Shown here: in pieces, positions 1 through 8,795 of the stretch
Position numbering within the stretch: the first letter of the stretch is position 1
How the letters are laid out: every line of letters starts with the position of its first letter
Assembly: GCA_047459075.1 (NCBI GenBank)
Contig: VSCH01000003.1
Location: forward strand, 57,449-121,448
Direction: 5' to 3'
Length of the DNA stretch: 64,000 bases
Origin: ZC4RG19 sp017577565
GTDB lineage: Bacteria > Actinomycetota > Acidimicrobiia > Acidimicrobiales > VFJN01
Notes under the pieces: generated by a model
What the model saw: only the letters and a program-made list of their open reading frames with translations
Told to the model about the DNA's origin: nothing
The model's database searches: none
Made by a program: the position numbers and the translations under genes

Positions 1-556
1 TGACGCCGTGCATGGCCTCGACGACCTCGGGGTTCGCCCAGTTCAGGTCGGGCTGCTGGGGCAGGAACAGGTGGAGGTACCACTGCTCGGTGGCCTCGTC
101 CCAGGTCCAGGCCGGCACGGGCGCGAAGGCGGCGACCCAGTTGTTGGGCGGGGTGTCCGGGGTGCCGTCGCGCCAGATGTACCAGTCCCGCTTCGGGTCG
201 TCGCGGCTCGACCGGGAGGCGAGGAACCACGGGTGCTGGTCGGAGGTGTGGTTGGGCACGAGGTCGACGAGCAGCCGCAGGCCCCGCGCGTGGCAGGCGG
301 CGAGGAGGCGGTCGAAGTCCTCGAGGTCGCCGAAGAGGGGGTCGACGTCGCAGTGGTCGGCGACGTCGTAGCCGAAGTCGGCCTGAGGCGACCGGTAGAA
401 GGGCGAGATCCACACCGCGTCGACGCCGAGCCAGTTCAGGTGGTCGAGGTGCTGCTCGATGCCGGGCAGGTCGCCGGTCGGGCGGTTGCGGCTCGTCGCG
501 AAGGAGCGGGGGTAGATCTGGTAGAAGACGGCGCGTCGCCACCACGGTTCGGGCAC
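1..556 (-). CDS. GH13 alpha-glucosidase-type glycosidase (5' part, runs off window)
   Basis: Amino-terminal ~185 residues of a glycoside hydrolase family 13 enzyme that acts on alpha-glucosidic bonds (oligo-1,6-glucosidase, alpha-glucosidase or trehalose-synthase type). Visible: WWRRAVFYQIYPRSF at the first barrel strand, GVDAVWISPFYRSP, the region-I block DLVPNHTSDQHPWF, then the DPKRDWYIWRDG segment typical of alpha-glucosidases. The catalytic Asp and Glu would lie in the missing part. The GTG at 556 is the only sensible start just before the barrel; no strong ribosome site is visible. The exact substrate cannot be decided from this fragment. Confidence 0.85.
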   Translation of the reverse strand, partial: MPEPWWRRAVFYQIYPRSFATSRNRPTGDLPGIEQHLDHLNWLGVDAVWISPFYRSPQADFGYDVADHCDVDPLFGDLEDFDRLLAACHARGLRLLVDLVPNHTSDQHPWFLASRSSRDDPKRDWYIWRDGTPDTPPNNWVAAFAPVPAWTWDEATEQWYLHLFLPQQPDLNWANPEVVEAMHGV

Positions 557-786
557 GGACCGGCATGCTAGGCGGTGCGTCCGCCACGGCCCGCTGCACC
601 GAGCGCGTCGACGCCACGCCGGGGCGCGCGCAACGCGTGGTCGTCGGGCGCGCAAGTTCGTTTTCCGCCGCGGACGTGCTAGGAAATGTGCCGGGACGCC
701 TCGAGTGGCGCGCCACCGAGGACGGTCACAAGGTCCGAGCGGCGATACACTTCCGCCCGAACGCTACTTACGTGGGAGCTGGCCCG

Positions 787-966
787 GTGAAAAAGGGTCG
801 ACATCGACGATTCGAGGAAGCGCGCGCGCTGAAGCGCAGTACCGACCTCGACATCTCTGGCATCTTCGCTCTGTCGGACGGCGAGCCCTGCGCCGAGTGC
901 GGGGCCGAGCCGGGCGAGGACCATGCCTCCTGGTGCATGGCCGACGTCATCGACGACGAGGAGTAG
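787..966 (+). CDS. Small cysteine-containing protein, unknown function
   Basis: Candidate 59-residue protein starting at GTG, with GGGAG about 9 nt upstream. It has a basic N-terminus (VKKGRHRRFEEAR) and a C-terminal CAECGAEPGEDHASWC segment, whose CxxC plus later His and Cys could hold one zinc ion. The frame stays open further upstream, but that part looks like non-coding high-GC sequence. Its last 20 nt overlap the convergent gene to its right. I do not recognise a family; a false positive is possible. Confidence 0.45.
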   Translation: MKKGRHRRFEEARALKRSTDLDISGIFALSDGEPCAECGAEPGEDHASWCMADVIDDEE

Positions 967-1753
967 CCGCGTCGTCTTCCTCGCCCGACCCCCGCGTGTC
1001 CCCGGGTCGAGCGCGCCGTAGCGACGGGTGGGGGACGAAGGTCCCGTCCGGGTTCGCCCCGGACCGGGACGCGAGGTGCTCGACGAGGCGGTCGTAGGCC
1101 CACTGGCCGACCATGGCGACGATCTCGTCGCGCATGGCCTCGTACACCGGGCGGTCACCGGTGAACGCCTCCGGTGCCTCGGTGCACCACCAGTGGAACT
1201 CGAAGCCGCCCGCCCCCCAGTCGCGGCGCTTCCACTCGCGCAGGGTCGAGGTGACGTGCCCCGACTCCTCGGTGGTCTCCACCAACCGCAGGGGGAGCTG
1301 CCAGCAGACCGTCGGCTTCCAGTCCATGGGACGCTCGCCGGCCTCGAGCGCGGCCCGGTGCAGGGCGCAGCCGGCCCCGCCCGGGAAGCCGGGGCGGTTG
1401 AGGAAGATGCAGGCCTCGTCGACCATGCGGGTGACGAGCGCGCCGTCGCGCGCCCGCCGGATCGGCCCACCCCGGCGGGCGGCGACCCGCCGGAACTGCC
1501 ACTGCTCGTCGGTGAGCCGGTCCGCGGCCTCGAGGGTGGCGTCGGCGTCGTCCTCGTCGACGAAGTGGGCGCCGTAGCTGCAGCACCCGCGCTCGAGCTC
1601 GGGTGCGGGCCCGGTGAGCACGCCCTGGCACCCCTGCCCGTAGATGCAGCGCCAGGGGCTGGTGAGGAAGGTGACGTCGAACGCGTAGGTGCGGTGCTCG
1701 TCCGGCGCGTCGAAGGTGACGAACTCGTGGAGGTCGGGGGGCGGCTCGGACAT
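947..1753 (-). CDS. Cysteine-rich YkgJ/DUF3109-like protein
   Basis: A 268-residue soluble protein with conserved-looking cysteine clusters: RCIYGQGCQG, ERGCCSYGAHF, EACIFLNR, GGAGCALH and KPTVCWQLPL. This spacing resembles the YkgJ/DUF3109 cysteine-cluster group, thought to bind metal; the biochemical role is unknown. The start at 1753 (MSEPPPDLHEF) is preceded immediately by GGGAGGGG; a longer reading to 1828 adds only low-complexity Ala/Arg sequence. The tail is acidic then basic (GSGEEDDAATPRRR) and overlaps the end of the small plus-strand gene. Family placement is by motif recall. Confidence 0.7.
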   Translation of the reverse strand: MSEPPPDLHEFVTFDAPDEHRTYAFDVTFLTSPWRCIYGQGCQGVLTGPAPELERGCCSYGAHFVDEDDADATLEAADRLTDEQWQFRRVAARRGGPIRRARDGALVTRMVDEACIFLNRPGFPGGAGCALHRAALEAGERPMDWKPTVCWQLPLRLVETTEESGHVTSTLREWKRRDWGAGGFEFHWWCTEAPEAFTGDRPVYEAMRDEIVAMVGQWAYDRLVEHLASRSGANPDGTFVPHPSLRRARPGDTRGSGEEDDAATPRRR

Positions 1754-1857
1754 CCCCTCCCACACTCGCGCACGACGGGTGGCGGCGGGGTGCCGGGCCG
1801 CGGCCCGAGCCTCTGCCATGCTGGGCACCGCCGGGACGACCGACGGGGAGGAGGAGC

Positions 1858-2070
1858 GTGGCCGGGGAGTTCGACGACATCCGCCAGCGGCTGGAGGCGA
1901 TCAGCGAGGAGCTCGCCGACCTGGCGATCGAGCGGCTGAAGGCGTCGATCGACGCGGGTGGCACCGAGCTGCCCGTCGACGAGCGGCGCCTCACCCGGGC
2001 CCGCCGGGCGGTCGAGAAGGCGGCGGCGCTGCTGCGCGAGCCCGACGACGCCGACGTCGCCGACGTCTGA
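1858..2070 (+). CDS. 70-residue helical protein, unknown function
   Basis: Short protein starting at GTG with a strong GGGGAGGAGGAG purine tract just upstream. The sequence is almost entirely charged and helix-favouring (GEFDDIRQRLEAISEELADL, later RRAVEKAAALLRE), suggesting a two-helix hairpin or coiled coil. There is no signal peptide, membrane segment or cysteine. It sits between the divergent cysteine-cluster gene and the convergent LOG gene. No family recognised, but the ribosome site and composition support a real gene. Confidence 0.65.
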   Translation: MAGEFDDIRQRLEAISEELADLAIERLKASIDAGGTELPVDERRLTRARRAVEKAAALLREPDDADVADV

Positions 2071-2111
2071 CCCCGCGCCGGCCTGCCCCCGCCGCGCCGC
2101 CGGACCGCGGC

Positions 2112-3134
2112 TCAGGGGTCGAGCGGCGGGGCCGACGGCAGGGCGTTCAGCGCGTCGATCATCTCCCGGAAGCGGCCGCCCTTGCGGGGGTCGAAGGTCA
2201 GCACGAGCCGGGGGAGGTCGAGGGCGTCGTCGTCGGAGACCTCGGCCGGCAGGGGCGCGGTGCGCTCGATGCGACCCTCCAGGCACAGGTCGCCGAACCG
2301 CTCGTTGAGCTCGGCCACCTCGGCGTCGCTGGGCTCGGCCCGGAGGCGCACGACCAGCCGGTCGCCGACCCAGCGGATGCCCTGGTAGTTGCGCCAGAAG
2401 CCCCGCACCGCGGCGACCGCCTCGTCGACGTCGTCGGTCACCGTGTAGAGGTTGACGTCGGGTGGCGAGATGTAGTTGGCGGCGACGAGCTCGTCGTGGA
2501 CGAACTTGTGCCAGGCGTCCCAGTACGTCTCGCCCGGCACGTCGAGCAGCACGATCGGTGCCGGGGTCGCCTTGCCGGTCTGCACGAGGGTGAGCAGCTC
2601 CAGCGTCTCGTCGAGCGTCCCGTAGCCGCCGGGGAGGGCGACGAACCCGCTCGACTCCTTCACCAGCATGAGCTTGCGGGTGAAGAAGTACTTCATCGCC
2701 ACGACGCGGTCGGACCCGGAGAGCGGGCCCGCCGTCGTCTCCTCGAAGGGCAGGCGGATGGTGACGCCAAGGCTGCGCTCGGCGCCGGCGCCCTCGGTGG
2801 CGGCGGCCATGATGCCCGGACCGGCGCCGGTGACGACCATCCAGCCGGCGTCGGCCAGGCGGCGGGCCAGCGTGCGGGCCTGGACGTAGAGCGGGTCGCT
2901 GGCGTGCGTGCGGGCCGAGCCGAACACCGTCACCTTGCGCACGCCCTTGTAGGGGGCGAACAGCCGGTAGGCGGCCCGCATCTCCTTCAGGGCGTCGCGG
3001 GTGATCTTGAGGTCGAGGCGGTCCGCGTCGTCGGTCGTCAGCCCGTGGGTGATGCGGTAGATGTCGGCCAGCACGTCGCGGTTGCGGGTGGCCCCGGCGT
3101 CGTCGAGCAGCTGACGGATGAGGTCACGATCCAT
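2112..3134 (-). CDS. LOG-family Rossmann-fold nucleotide-binding protein
   Basis: A 340-residue protein of the LOG (lysine decarboxylase-like) family, whose characterised members hydrolyse cytokinin nucleoside monophosphates or bind nucleotides. The core shows VTVFGSART, VVTGAGPGIMAAATEGA and the signature PGGYGTLDETLELLTLVQTG. It is longer than the ~190-residue minimal LOG enzymes, with an N-terminal helical extension (residues 1-65) and a C-terminal domain (~250-340), as in the TIGR00730-related long group. ATG start at 3132-3134. It ends 41 nt from the convergent 70-residue gene. Substrate unknown. Confidence 0.85.
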   Translation of the reverse strand: MDRDLIRQLLDDAGATRNRDVLADIYRITHGLTTDDADRLDLKITRDALKEMRAAYRLFAPYKGVRKVTVFGSARTHASDPLYVQARTLARRLADAGWMVVTGAGPGIMAAATEGAGAERSLGVTIRLPFEETTAGPLSGSDRVVAMKYFFTRKLMLVKESSGFVALPGGYGTLDETLELLTLVQTGKATPAPIVLLDVPGETYWDAWHKFVHDELVAANYISPPDVNLYTVTDDVDEAVAAVRGFWRNYQGIRWVGDRLVVRLRAEPSDAEVAELNERFGDLCLEGRIERTAPLPAEVSDDDALDLPRLVLTFDPRKGGRFREMIDALNALPSAPPLDP

Positions 3135-3164
3135 CGTGGCCCCAGCCTGCCACGAGGATCGCCC

Positions 3165-4817
3165 TCAGCCTCCCGAGGCGGCGCACGAGAAGATCGCCGC
3201 CGTCAGCGCGGCGCCGACCTCGCCGGAGGCGTCGAACTCCTCGGCCGCCCACTGCTCGTTGAACGCCGAGAAGTCCACGGTCGCCGCCATCTCGTCGTAG
3301 ATGCAGCCGCACAGCGCCTCGGTGTCGCTCACCAAGGGGCCGACCTGGGCGGCGATGCCGGTGCCGCAGTCGGCGACGAACCGGGCCCGGGCCTCGTCGT
3401 TCCAGTCGTCCCCGGGGAGCGGCCGCGGGGTCGACGCCGCCCCGGTGCCCCCGACGTCCCCGGCGCCGGCGCCGCTCTCCGGCACGGTGGTCGCGCCGGC
3501 CGTCGTGGTCGTCGTGCCCTCGGCCGCCGAGCCGCCACCGTCGCCGGTGAGGGCCAGCGCCGCCACCGCCGCGGCCGCCACGGCGACGACGGCCCCGAGG
3601 ACGGCGGCGAGCACCCGCCGGCGCCGTGCGGCCGCCGGCACCGGCACGGGCGCGACCGCGGCGGGCACGTCGGCGGCGGGCGTGGCGCCCGGGGCGGGGT
3701 GCAGCGGCTCGGGCGTCGGGACGGGCGGGGGTGCCGGGCGCGGCGGGGGCGGCGGCGCGACCGCCGCGGCCCGGTCCATGACCGCCCGGACGGCGCCCAG
3801 CGAGACCGTGTCCTTCGGCCGGGCGTCGACGGCGACCGGCCGCCCCAGCTCGCCGACGAGCTGGCCGACCAGCGGGATGCGGGACGAGCCGCCGACCAGC
3901 AGGACCGCGGCCAGGTCGTCGACCGTCCGGCCCGCCGAGGCGACGGCTCGCCGCAGGGCGACGACCGTCTCCTCCAGCGCCGGGCGGATCATCGCCTCGA
4001 GCTCGGACCGGGTGAGGCGGACCTCGGTGTGGCGCTGGGGCAGCATGACCGGGATCGACACGTCGGTCTCGTGCGACAGCGCCTCCTTGGCCTCGACGCA
4101 CTCCTCCCGCAGCTGGGCGAGGGCGGCGGCCGTGCGGGGGTCGTCCCCCAGCCCGTCGAGGTCGAGGTCGAGGCTGTCGAGGACGTGCCGGAGGACGGCG
4201 TGGTCGACGTCGACGCCGCCCAGGCGCTCGATGCCGTCGGGCCGGCCCACGAGGCGCGCGCCTCCGGGAGCGATCTCGACCACCGCGGCGTCGAAGGTCC
4301 CGCCGCCCAGGTCGTAGACGGCCACCGTGCCGTGCGCCTGCGGACGGCGGGCCGCGTACTCGGTCGCCGCCGCGACCGGCTCGGGCACGAGCAGGTCGAC
4401 GGACAGCCCGACGTGGCGCAGCGCCTGGCGCAGGAGGTCGAGCTTGTACTCGCCCCAGTTGGCCGGGTGGGTGAGGGCCAGCGACGCCGGCGGCTCGCCC
4501 TCGGTGGCGCTCACCTGGTCGACGACCCACTCGACGACCCGGGCCATGCACAGCTCGGCGGCGACCGGGGTGCCCCCGAGCAGCAGGGGCGTGGGGTCGC
4601 CGACCCGGCGCTTGAACTCGCGGGCGACGCGCCCGGGGTCGGTGACGGCCCGGCGGGCGGCCGGCTCGCCGACGAGCAGACGGTCGTCCACCAGGCAGAC
4701 GACCGTCGGGACCGCGACGCTGCGGGTGCCGAGGGTCGCCGGCTCGACCCGGCCGTCCCGCCCGACGGCCGCGGCCGTGTACGTGGTGCCGACGTCGACG
4801 CCGAGGTGGTACGGCAC
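3165..4817 (-). CDS. Membrane-anchored Hsp70-like protein
   Basis: A 550-residue Hsp70-family protein starting VPYHLGVDVGTTYTAAAVG. The actin-like ATPase domain shows phosphate-1 DVGTTYT (from residue 8), phosphate-2 DLGGGTFDAAVVE, and adenosine-site VLLVGGSSRIPLVGQ. Instead of a DnaK peptide-binding domain it has a proline-rich linker, an Arg cluster and one transmembrane helix (VLAAVLGAVVAVAAAAVAAL), then a Thr-rich stretch and a ~90-residue outer domain with paired cysteines (LCGCIYDE). It may sense ATP state inside and act on something in the envelope. It lies 14 nt behind fbiC, probably cotranscribed. The client and the function of the outer domain are unknown. Confidence 0.85.
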   Translation of the reverse strand: MPYHLGVDVGTTYTAAAVGRDGRVEPATLGTRSVAVPTVVCLVDDRLLVGEPAARRAVTDPGRVAREFKRRVGDPTPLLLGGTPVAAELCMARVVEWVVDQVSATEGEPPASLALTHPANWGEYKLDLLRQALRHVGLSVDLLVPEPVAAATEYAARRPQAHGTVAVYDLGGGTFDAAVVEIAPGGARLVGRPDGIERLGGVDVDHAVLRHVLDSLDLDLDGLGDDPRTAAALAQLREECVEAKEALSHETDVSIPVMLPQRHTEVRLTRSELEAMIRPALEETVVALRRAVASAGRTVDDLAAVLLVGGSSRIPLVGQLVGELGRPVAVDARPKDTVSLGAVRAVMDRAAAVAPPPPPRPAPPPVPTPEPLHPAPGATPAADVPAAVAPVPVPAAARRRRVLAAVLGAVVAVAAAAVAALALTGDGGGSAAEGTTTTTAGATTVPESGAGAGDVGGTGAASTPRPLPGDDWNDEARARFVADCGTGIAAQVGPLVSDTEALCGCIYDEMAATVDFSAFNEQWAAEEFDASGEVGAALTAAIFSCAASGG

Positions 4818-4831
4818 GGCAGGCGGCCGGC

Positions 4832-7189
4832 TCAGGCGCCGGCGGGCAGCCGCTCGACGCGCTCGTAGAGGGTCGTGCGCTCCTGCAGCGTGCGGCCGAG
4901 GGGCTCGACCAGGGCGGCGAAGTCCTCCGGCGTCATCTCCTGGCCGTGGGTGGCGCCCGCGGCCCGGGAGATGTTCTCGTCCATGAGCGTGCCGCCCAGG
5001 TCGTTGCAGCCGGCCTGCAGGAGCTGCACGCCGGCCGCCGGCCCGAGCTTCACCCACGAGAACTGCACGTTGTCGATCAGCCCCCGGTAGACGATCCGGG
5101 CCACGGCGTGCACGAGCAGCACCTCGCGGAACGTCGGCCCCCGGCGGGCCTTGCGCTGCAGGTAGAGCGGGGCCGCCATGTGCACGAACGGCAGCCCCAC
5201 GAACTCGGTGAAGCCGCCGGTCTCGGCCTGCAGGTCGCGGGTGCGCAGCAGGTGGCGGGCCCACGACACCGGCGACTCGACCGCGCCGAACATCATCGTG
5301 ACGTTCGAGCGCAGGCCGACCCGGTGGGCGGTGCGGTGCACCTCGAGCCACTCGTCGGTCGAGATCTTGTCGGGGCAGAGCACCTCGCGCACCGGGTCGT
5401 CGAGGATCTCCGCCGCGGTGCCGGGCAGCGAGCGGAGCCCGGCGTCCATGAGCCGGCGCAGGTAGGCGTCGAGCGGCTCGCCCAGGCGCTTCGCCCCCTC
5501 GCTGACCTCGAGGGCGGTGAAGCCGTGGACGTGGATCTCGGGCGCCGCCTCCTTCACCGCCCGGGTGACCTCGACGTAGTAGTCGCCGTCGAAGTCGGGG
5601 TGGATGCCGCCCTGCAGGCAGACCTCGGTGGCGCCCCGCTCCCACGCCTCGCGGGCCCGCTGGGCGATGTCGTCGAGGGTCAGCAGGTAGGGCGTGCCCC
5701 GCAGGTTGAGCGACAGGGGGCCCTTCGAGAACCCGCAGAACCGGCACTTGAACGTGCAGACGTTCGTGTAGTTGATGTTGCGGTTGCGCACGTAGGTGAC
5801 GACGTCGCCGACCGCCTGCCGGCGCAGCTCGTCGGCCAGCTCGGCCACGGCCACGACCTCGGGCCCGCGGGCCGAGAACAGCGCCACGACCTCCTCCTCG
5901 CCCGGCTCCTGGCCCTGCTCGACGCCGGCCAGCACCTCGGCCACCCGGCCCCGCACGGGGCGCCGGGGGGCGGGCACGAGGGTCGGCGGCTCGGCGTCGG
6001 CGCCCGAGTACCAGGCGGTCGAGCGCTCGCCGGTGAGGACGACCTCGGCGCCGGTGCCGGCCGCGGCGTTGGCCAGCGCGCGCTCGGGGAACACGGCCCC
6101 GGGGTCGTCGCGGCCCAGGCCCTCGGCGTCGGAGCGGTCGAGCACGGGGAAGACGAGCGCGGGGTCGAGCCAGCGCTCGGCGTCGGCGACGAACCGGGGG
6201 TAGACGGTGAGCCGCGGCGCCAGCGCGAAGCCCCGCTCCTCGGTCACCGCCCGCAGGCGGTCGAGGGCCGGCCAGGGGCGCTCGGGGTTGACGTGGTCGG
6301 CGGTCACCGGCGACACGCCGCCCCAGTCGTCGATGCCCGCGTCGAGCAGCACGCCGAAGTCGTCGGCGAGGTTGGGCGGCGCCTGCACGTGGACCTCGGG
6401 CGGCAGCACCAGGCGGGCCAGGGCGATGGCCTGGAGGTGCTCCTCGATGGGGCAGGGCGGCGCCTGGTGCATGGCCGTGCCGGGCTTGGGCAGGAAGTTC
6501 TGGACGATGACCTCCTGCACGTGGCCCCAGCGGGCGTGGGACTCGGCGATCGCCTCGAGGGCGGCCAGCCGGTCGGCCGGCGTCTCGCCGATGCCGACGA
6601 GGATGCCGGTGGTGAAGGGGATGCGGAGCCGGCCCGCGGCCTCGAGCGTCGCCAGCCGGCGCTCGGGCGCCTTGTCCGGCGACCCCCGGTGGGCGGCGAG
6701 GTCGGGCCGCAGCGACTCGAGCATCATCCCCTGGCTGGGCGCGACCTCGCGCAGCAGGGCCAGCTCGTCCTCGTGGAGGGCGCCGGCGTTGGCGTGGGGG
6801 AGGAGGCCGGTGCGGTCGAGCACGAGCCGGCACATCTCGGCCAGGTAGTGGACGGTCGACTCGTAGCCGTGCTCGGCCAGCCACTCGGCGGCGGCGGGGT
6901 AGCGCTCCTCGGGCCGCTCGCCGAGCGTGAACAGCGCCTCGTGGCAGCCGGCCCGGGCCCCGGCGGTGGCGATGGCCAGCACCTCGTCGGGGGACAGGTA
7001 GGGGGAGGCGACGCGGGCGGGCGGCTGGGCGAAGGTGCAGTAGCCGCAGCGGTCGCGGCAGAGCGTGGTGAGCGGGATGAAGACCTTGGGGGAGTAGGTG
7101 ACCCGCGTCCCGGTGGTGGCGTCCCGAACCCGCCGGGCCTCGGCCGTGAGCACGTCGAGGGGCAGGTCGAGCAGGTGGTCGTGCCGCAT
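4832..7189 (-). CDS. fbiC: FO synthase (fused CofG/CofH), coenzyme F420 pathway
   Basis: 7,8-didemethyl-8-hydroxy-5-deazariboflavin synthase, 785 residues, a fusion of two radical-SAM enzymes that makes the F420 chromophore from tyrosine and the flavin precursor 5-amino-6-ribitylamino-uracil. The N-terminal CofG half has the cluster motif CRDRCGYC and CofG features such as FTLGERPEERYP; the C-terminal CofH half has CTFKCRFC, RNRNINYTNVC and CLQGGIHPDF. The ATG at 7189 sits 7 nt after a TAGCCT hexamer. A somewhat shorter linker than I remember for mycobacterial FbiC (~850 residues) joins the halves. Its presence predicts F420-dependent oxidoreductases elsewhere in the genome. Confidence 0.96.
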   Translation of the reverse strand: MRHDHLLDLPLDVLTAEARRVRDATTGTRVTYSPKVFIPLTTLCRDRCGYCTFAQPPARVASPYLSPDEVLAIATAGARAGCHEALFTLGERPEERYPAAAEWLAEHGYESTVHYLAEMCRLVLDRTGLLPHANAGALHEDELALLREVAPSQGMMLESLRPDLAAHRGSPDKAPERRLATLEAAGRLRIPFTTGILVGIGETPADRLAALEAIAESHARWGHVQEVIVQNFLPKPGTAMHQAPPCPIEEHLQAIALARLVLPPEVHVQAPPNLADDFGVLLDAGIDDWGGVSPVTADHVNPERPWPALDRLRAVTEERGFALAPRLTVYPRFVADAERWLDPALVFPVLDRSDAEGLGRDDPGAVFPERALANAAAGTGAEVVLTGERSTAWYSGADAEPPTLVPAPRRPVRGRVAEVLAGVEQGQEPGEEEVVALFSARGPEVVAVAELADELRRQAVGDVVTYVRNRNINYTNVCTFKCRFCGFSKGPLSLNLRGTPYLLTLDDIAQRAREAWERGATEVCLQGGIHPDFDGDYYVEVTRAVKEAAPEIHVHGFTALEVSEGAKRLGEPLDAYLRRLMDAGLRSLPGTAAEILDDPVREVLCPDKISTDEWLEVHRTAHRVGLRSNVTMMFGAVESPVSWARHLLRTRDLQAETGGFTEFVGLPFVHMAAPLYLQRKARRGPTFREVLLVHAVARIVYRGLIDNVQFSWVKLGPAAGVQLLQAGCNDLGGTLMDENISRAAGATHGQEMTPEDFAALVEPLGRTLQERTTLYERVERLPAGA

Positions 7190-7196
7190 CGGCAGC

Positions 7197-7202
7197 AGGC
7201 TA
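7197..7202 (-). promoter_or_regulatory. Leaderless-type -10 (TAGCCT) of fbiC
   Basis: On the minus strand it ends 7 nt before the fbiC ATG. Confidence 0.55.
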
Positions 7203-7233
7203 TCGGGGGCGCCCCCGCGGGACGGCACCCGGT

Positions 7234-8772
7234 TCAGCCCGACTCGGCGGCCGGCACGGCGCCGACGTCGACGAGCGGCTCGTAGATCGTGGTCGGCGCC
7301 GTGCGCCCCCGGAGCTCGACGGAGCCGACGTCCTGCCAGCGGCTCGCCTCGCCCCGGGCCCGGCGGACGGTCTCGCCCGAGGCGAGCACCCGCACGTCGC
7401 GCTGCTTGGCCAGGTCGGTCAGGCGGGCCGCCTCGTTCACCGCCTGGCCGACCACCGTGTACTCGTAGCGGTTCTCGGCCCCGACGTTGCCGGCCACGAC
7501 CCGCCCGGACGACACGCCGATGCCGGCGGCCAGGCCCGGGTGGCGGCGGGCGAGCGCGGCCATGGCCACGTAGAGGTCGCGGGCCGCGGCCAGGGCCCGG
7601 TCGGCGTGGTCGGGCTGGGAGCGGGGCGCCCCGAAGACGCACAGCGCCCCGTCGCCCTCGAACTTGTTGACCAGGCCGCCGTGGCGCTCGACGGTGCGCA
7701 CGACGACGTCGAAGAAGTCGTTGAGGGTGGCGACGAACGCCTCGGGGCCCAGCACCTCGGCCATGGCCGTCGACCCGACGATGTCGACGAACACCGCGCT
7801 GGCCTCCCGCTCCTCGGCCGGCAGGTCGGTGCCCCGCTCGAGCGCCTGCAGGGCGACCTCCCGCCCGACGTGCCGCCGGAACAGGTCCTGGATCTCGCGA
7901 CGCTCCCGCAGCCCGTCGACCATGCGGTTGAAGCCGGCCTGGACCTCGCCGACCTCGCCACCGTCGTCGACGACGAGGCCGACGTCGAGGTCGTCGTCCC
8001 GCACCCGGGCCAGCGCCCGCCGCAGGTCGTCCAGGGGCTCGGCGATGGACCGGGCCGAGGCGACCGTGGCCAGGAAGCCCGCGGCCAGCCCGGCGAGCGA
8101 CAGCACCGCCAGGGCGAGCGGCGGGATCTCGTTGCCGTCGAGGAAGAGGACGAAGGCCATCGCCAGCAGGGGCACGCCCGAGCCGACGGCCCAGGTGAGC
8201 AGCAGCCGGGTGCGGACGCCGGGGGTGCGGGGCCGATCGTCGGGGATGCCGTCCAGCACGTGGGCGAGCAGCGGGTGGAACGAGCGCTCGATGAGCAGGT
8301 AGGCGAGCGCGCAGGTGGTGACGCCCCCGATGAGGGTGCCCTCGACGACCCGGACCACCGTGATCCACCCCGCCCCGGCCAGGGCCGTGATGCCGCCGTA
8401 GAGCACGGCGGCGAGCACCCAGAACAGCAGCGGCCGCAGCGCCTGGCGCCAGGGCTCGCGCAGCACGGCGAAGCGCTCGGCGAGCGTCGGCTGCCGGCCC
8501 TCGACCGCCCAGGCGATGGCCCGGCCGAAGGCCCGGTGCCCCCAGAGGTAGGCGGGCACGAGCAGCACGAGCACCGGTAGGGCCGGCCCGAGCACCCGCC
8601 CCCACAGCGGCAGGTCGGGGGCGAGGTCCCGGCCCGACGCCAGCTGCAGGAAGGTCATGACCGCGCCGGCGCCGGCCACGTTCGCGAACAGCAGGCGGTG
8701 GCGGATGCTCCGGCGGACGCGCTCGGCCGAGTCCCGGAGCGAGGCCTGGCGGCGGCTCGGTCGGCTGCGCAC
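7234..8772 (-). CDS. Membrane class III adenylate/guanylate cyclase
   Basis: A 512-residue cyclase: an N-terminal region of about six membrane helices (residues ~25-250), a HAMP-like linker (ASARSIAEPLDDLRRALARV), a helical signalling segment, and a C-terminal class III catalytic domain. Catalytic features: VFVDIVGSTAMAE (first metal Asp), NKFEGDGALCVFGAP (Lys and second metal Asp), YTVVGQAVNEAARLTD (Asn and Arg for the transition state). The Lys in NKFEGD favours ATP, so adenylate cyclase is most likely. GTG start at 8772, 23 nt behind pgl, probably in the same transcript. The input signal is unknown. Confidence 0.9.
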   Translation of the reverse strand: MRSRPSRRQASLRDSAERVRRSIRHRLLFANVAGAGAVMTFLQLASGRDLAPDLPLWGRVLGPALPVLVLLVPAYLWGHRAFGRAIAWAVEGRQPTLAERFAVLREPWRQALRPLLFWVLAAVLYGGITALAGAGWITVVRVVEGTLIGGVTTCALAYLLIERSFHPLLAHVLDGIPDDRPRTPGVRTRLLLTWAVGSGVPLLAMAFVLFLDGNEIPPLALAVLSLAGLAAGFLATVASARSIAEPLDDLRRALARVRDDDLDVGLVVDDGGEVGEVQAGFNRMVDGLRERREIQDLFRRHVGREVALQALERGTDLPAEEREASAVFVDIVGSTAMAEVLGPEAFVATLNDFFDVVVRTVERHGGLVNKFEGDGALCVFGAPRSQPDHADRALAAARDLYVAMAALARRHPGLAAGIGVSSGRVVAGNVGAENRYEYTVVGQAVNEAARLTDLAKQRDVRVLASGETVRRARGEASRWQDVGSVELRGRTAPTTIYEPLVDVGAVPAAESG

Positions 8773-8795
8773 GGGGGCGGCGCCTCCCGTGGCGC

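Noticed and set aside
4818..6884. Upstream extension of the Hsp70-like gene into fbiC (giant fused protein)
   Set aside because: The in-frame sequence before VPYHLGVDVG is Arg/Pro-rich shadow of fbiC, which is well supported in another frame; the GTG at 4817 gives the expected N-terminus.
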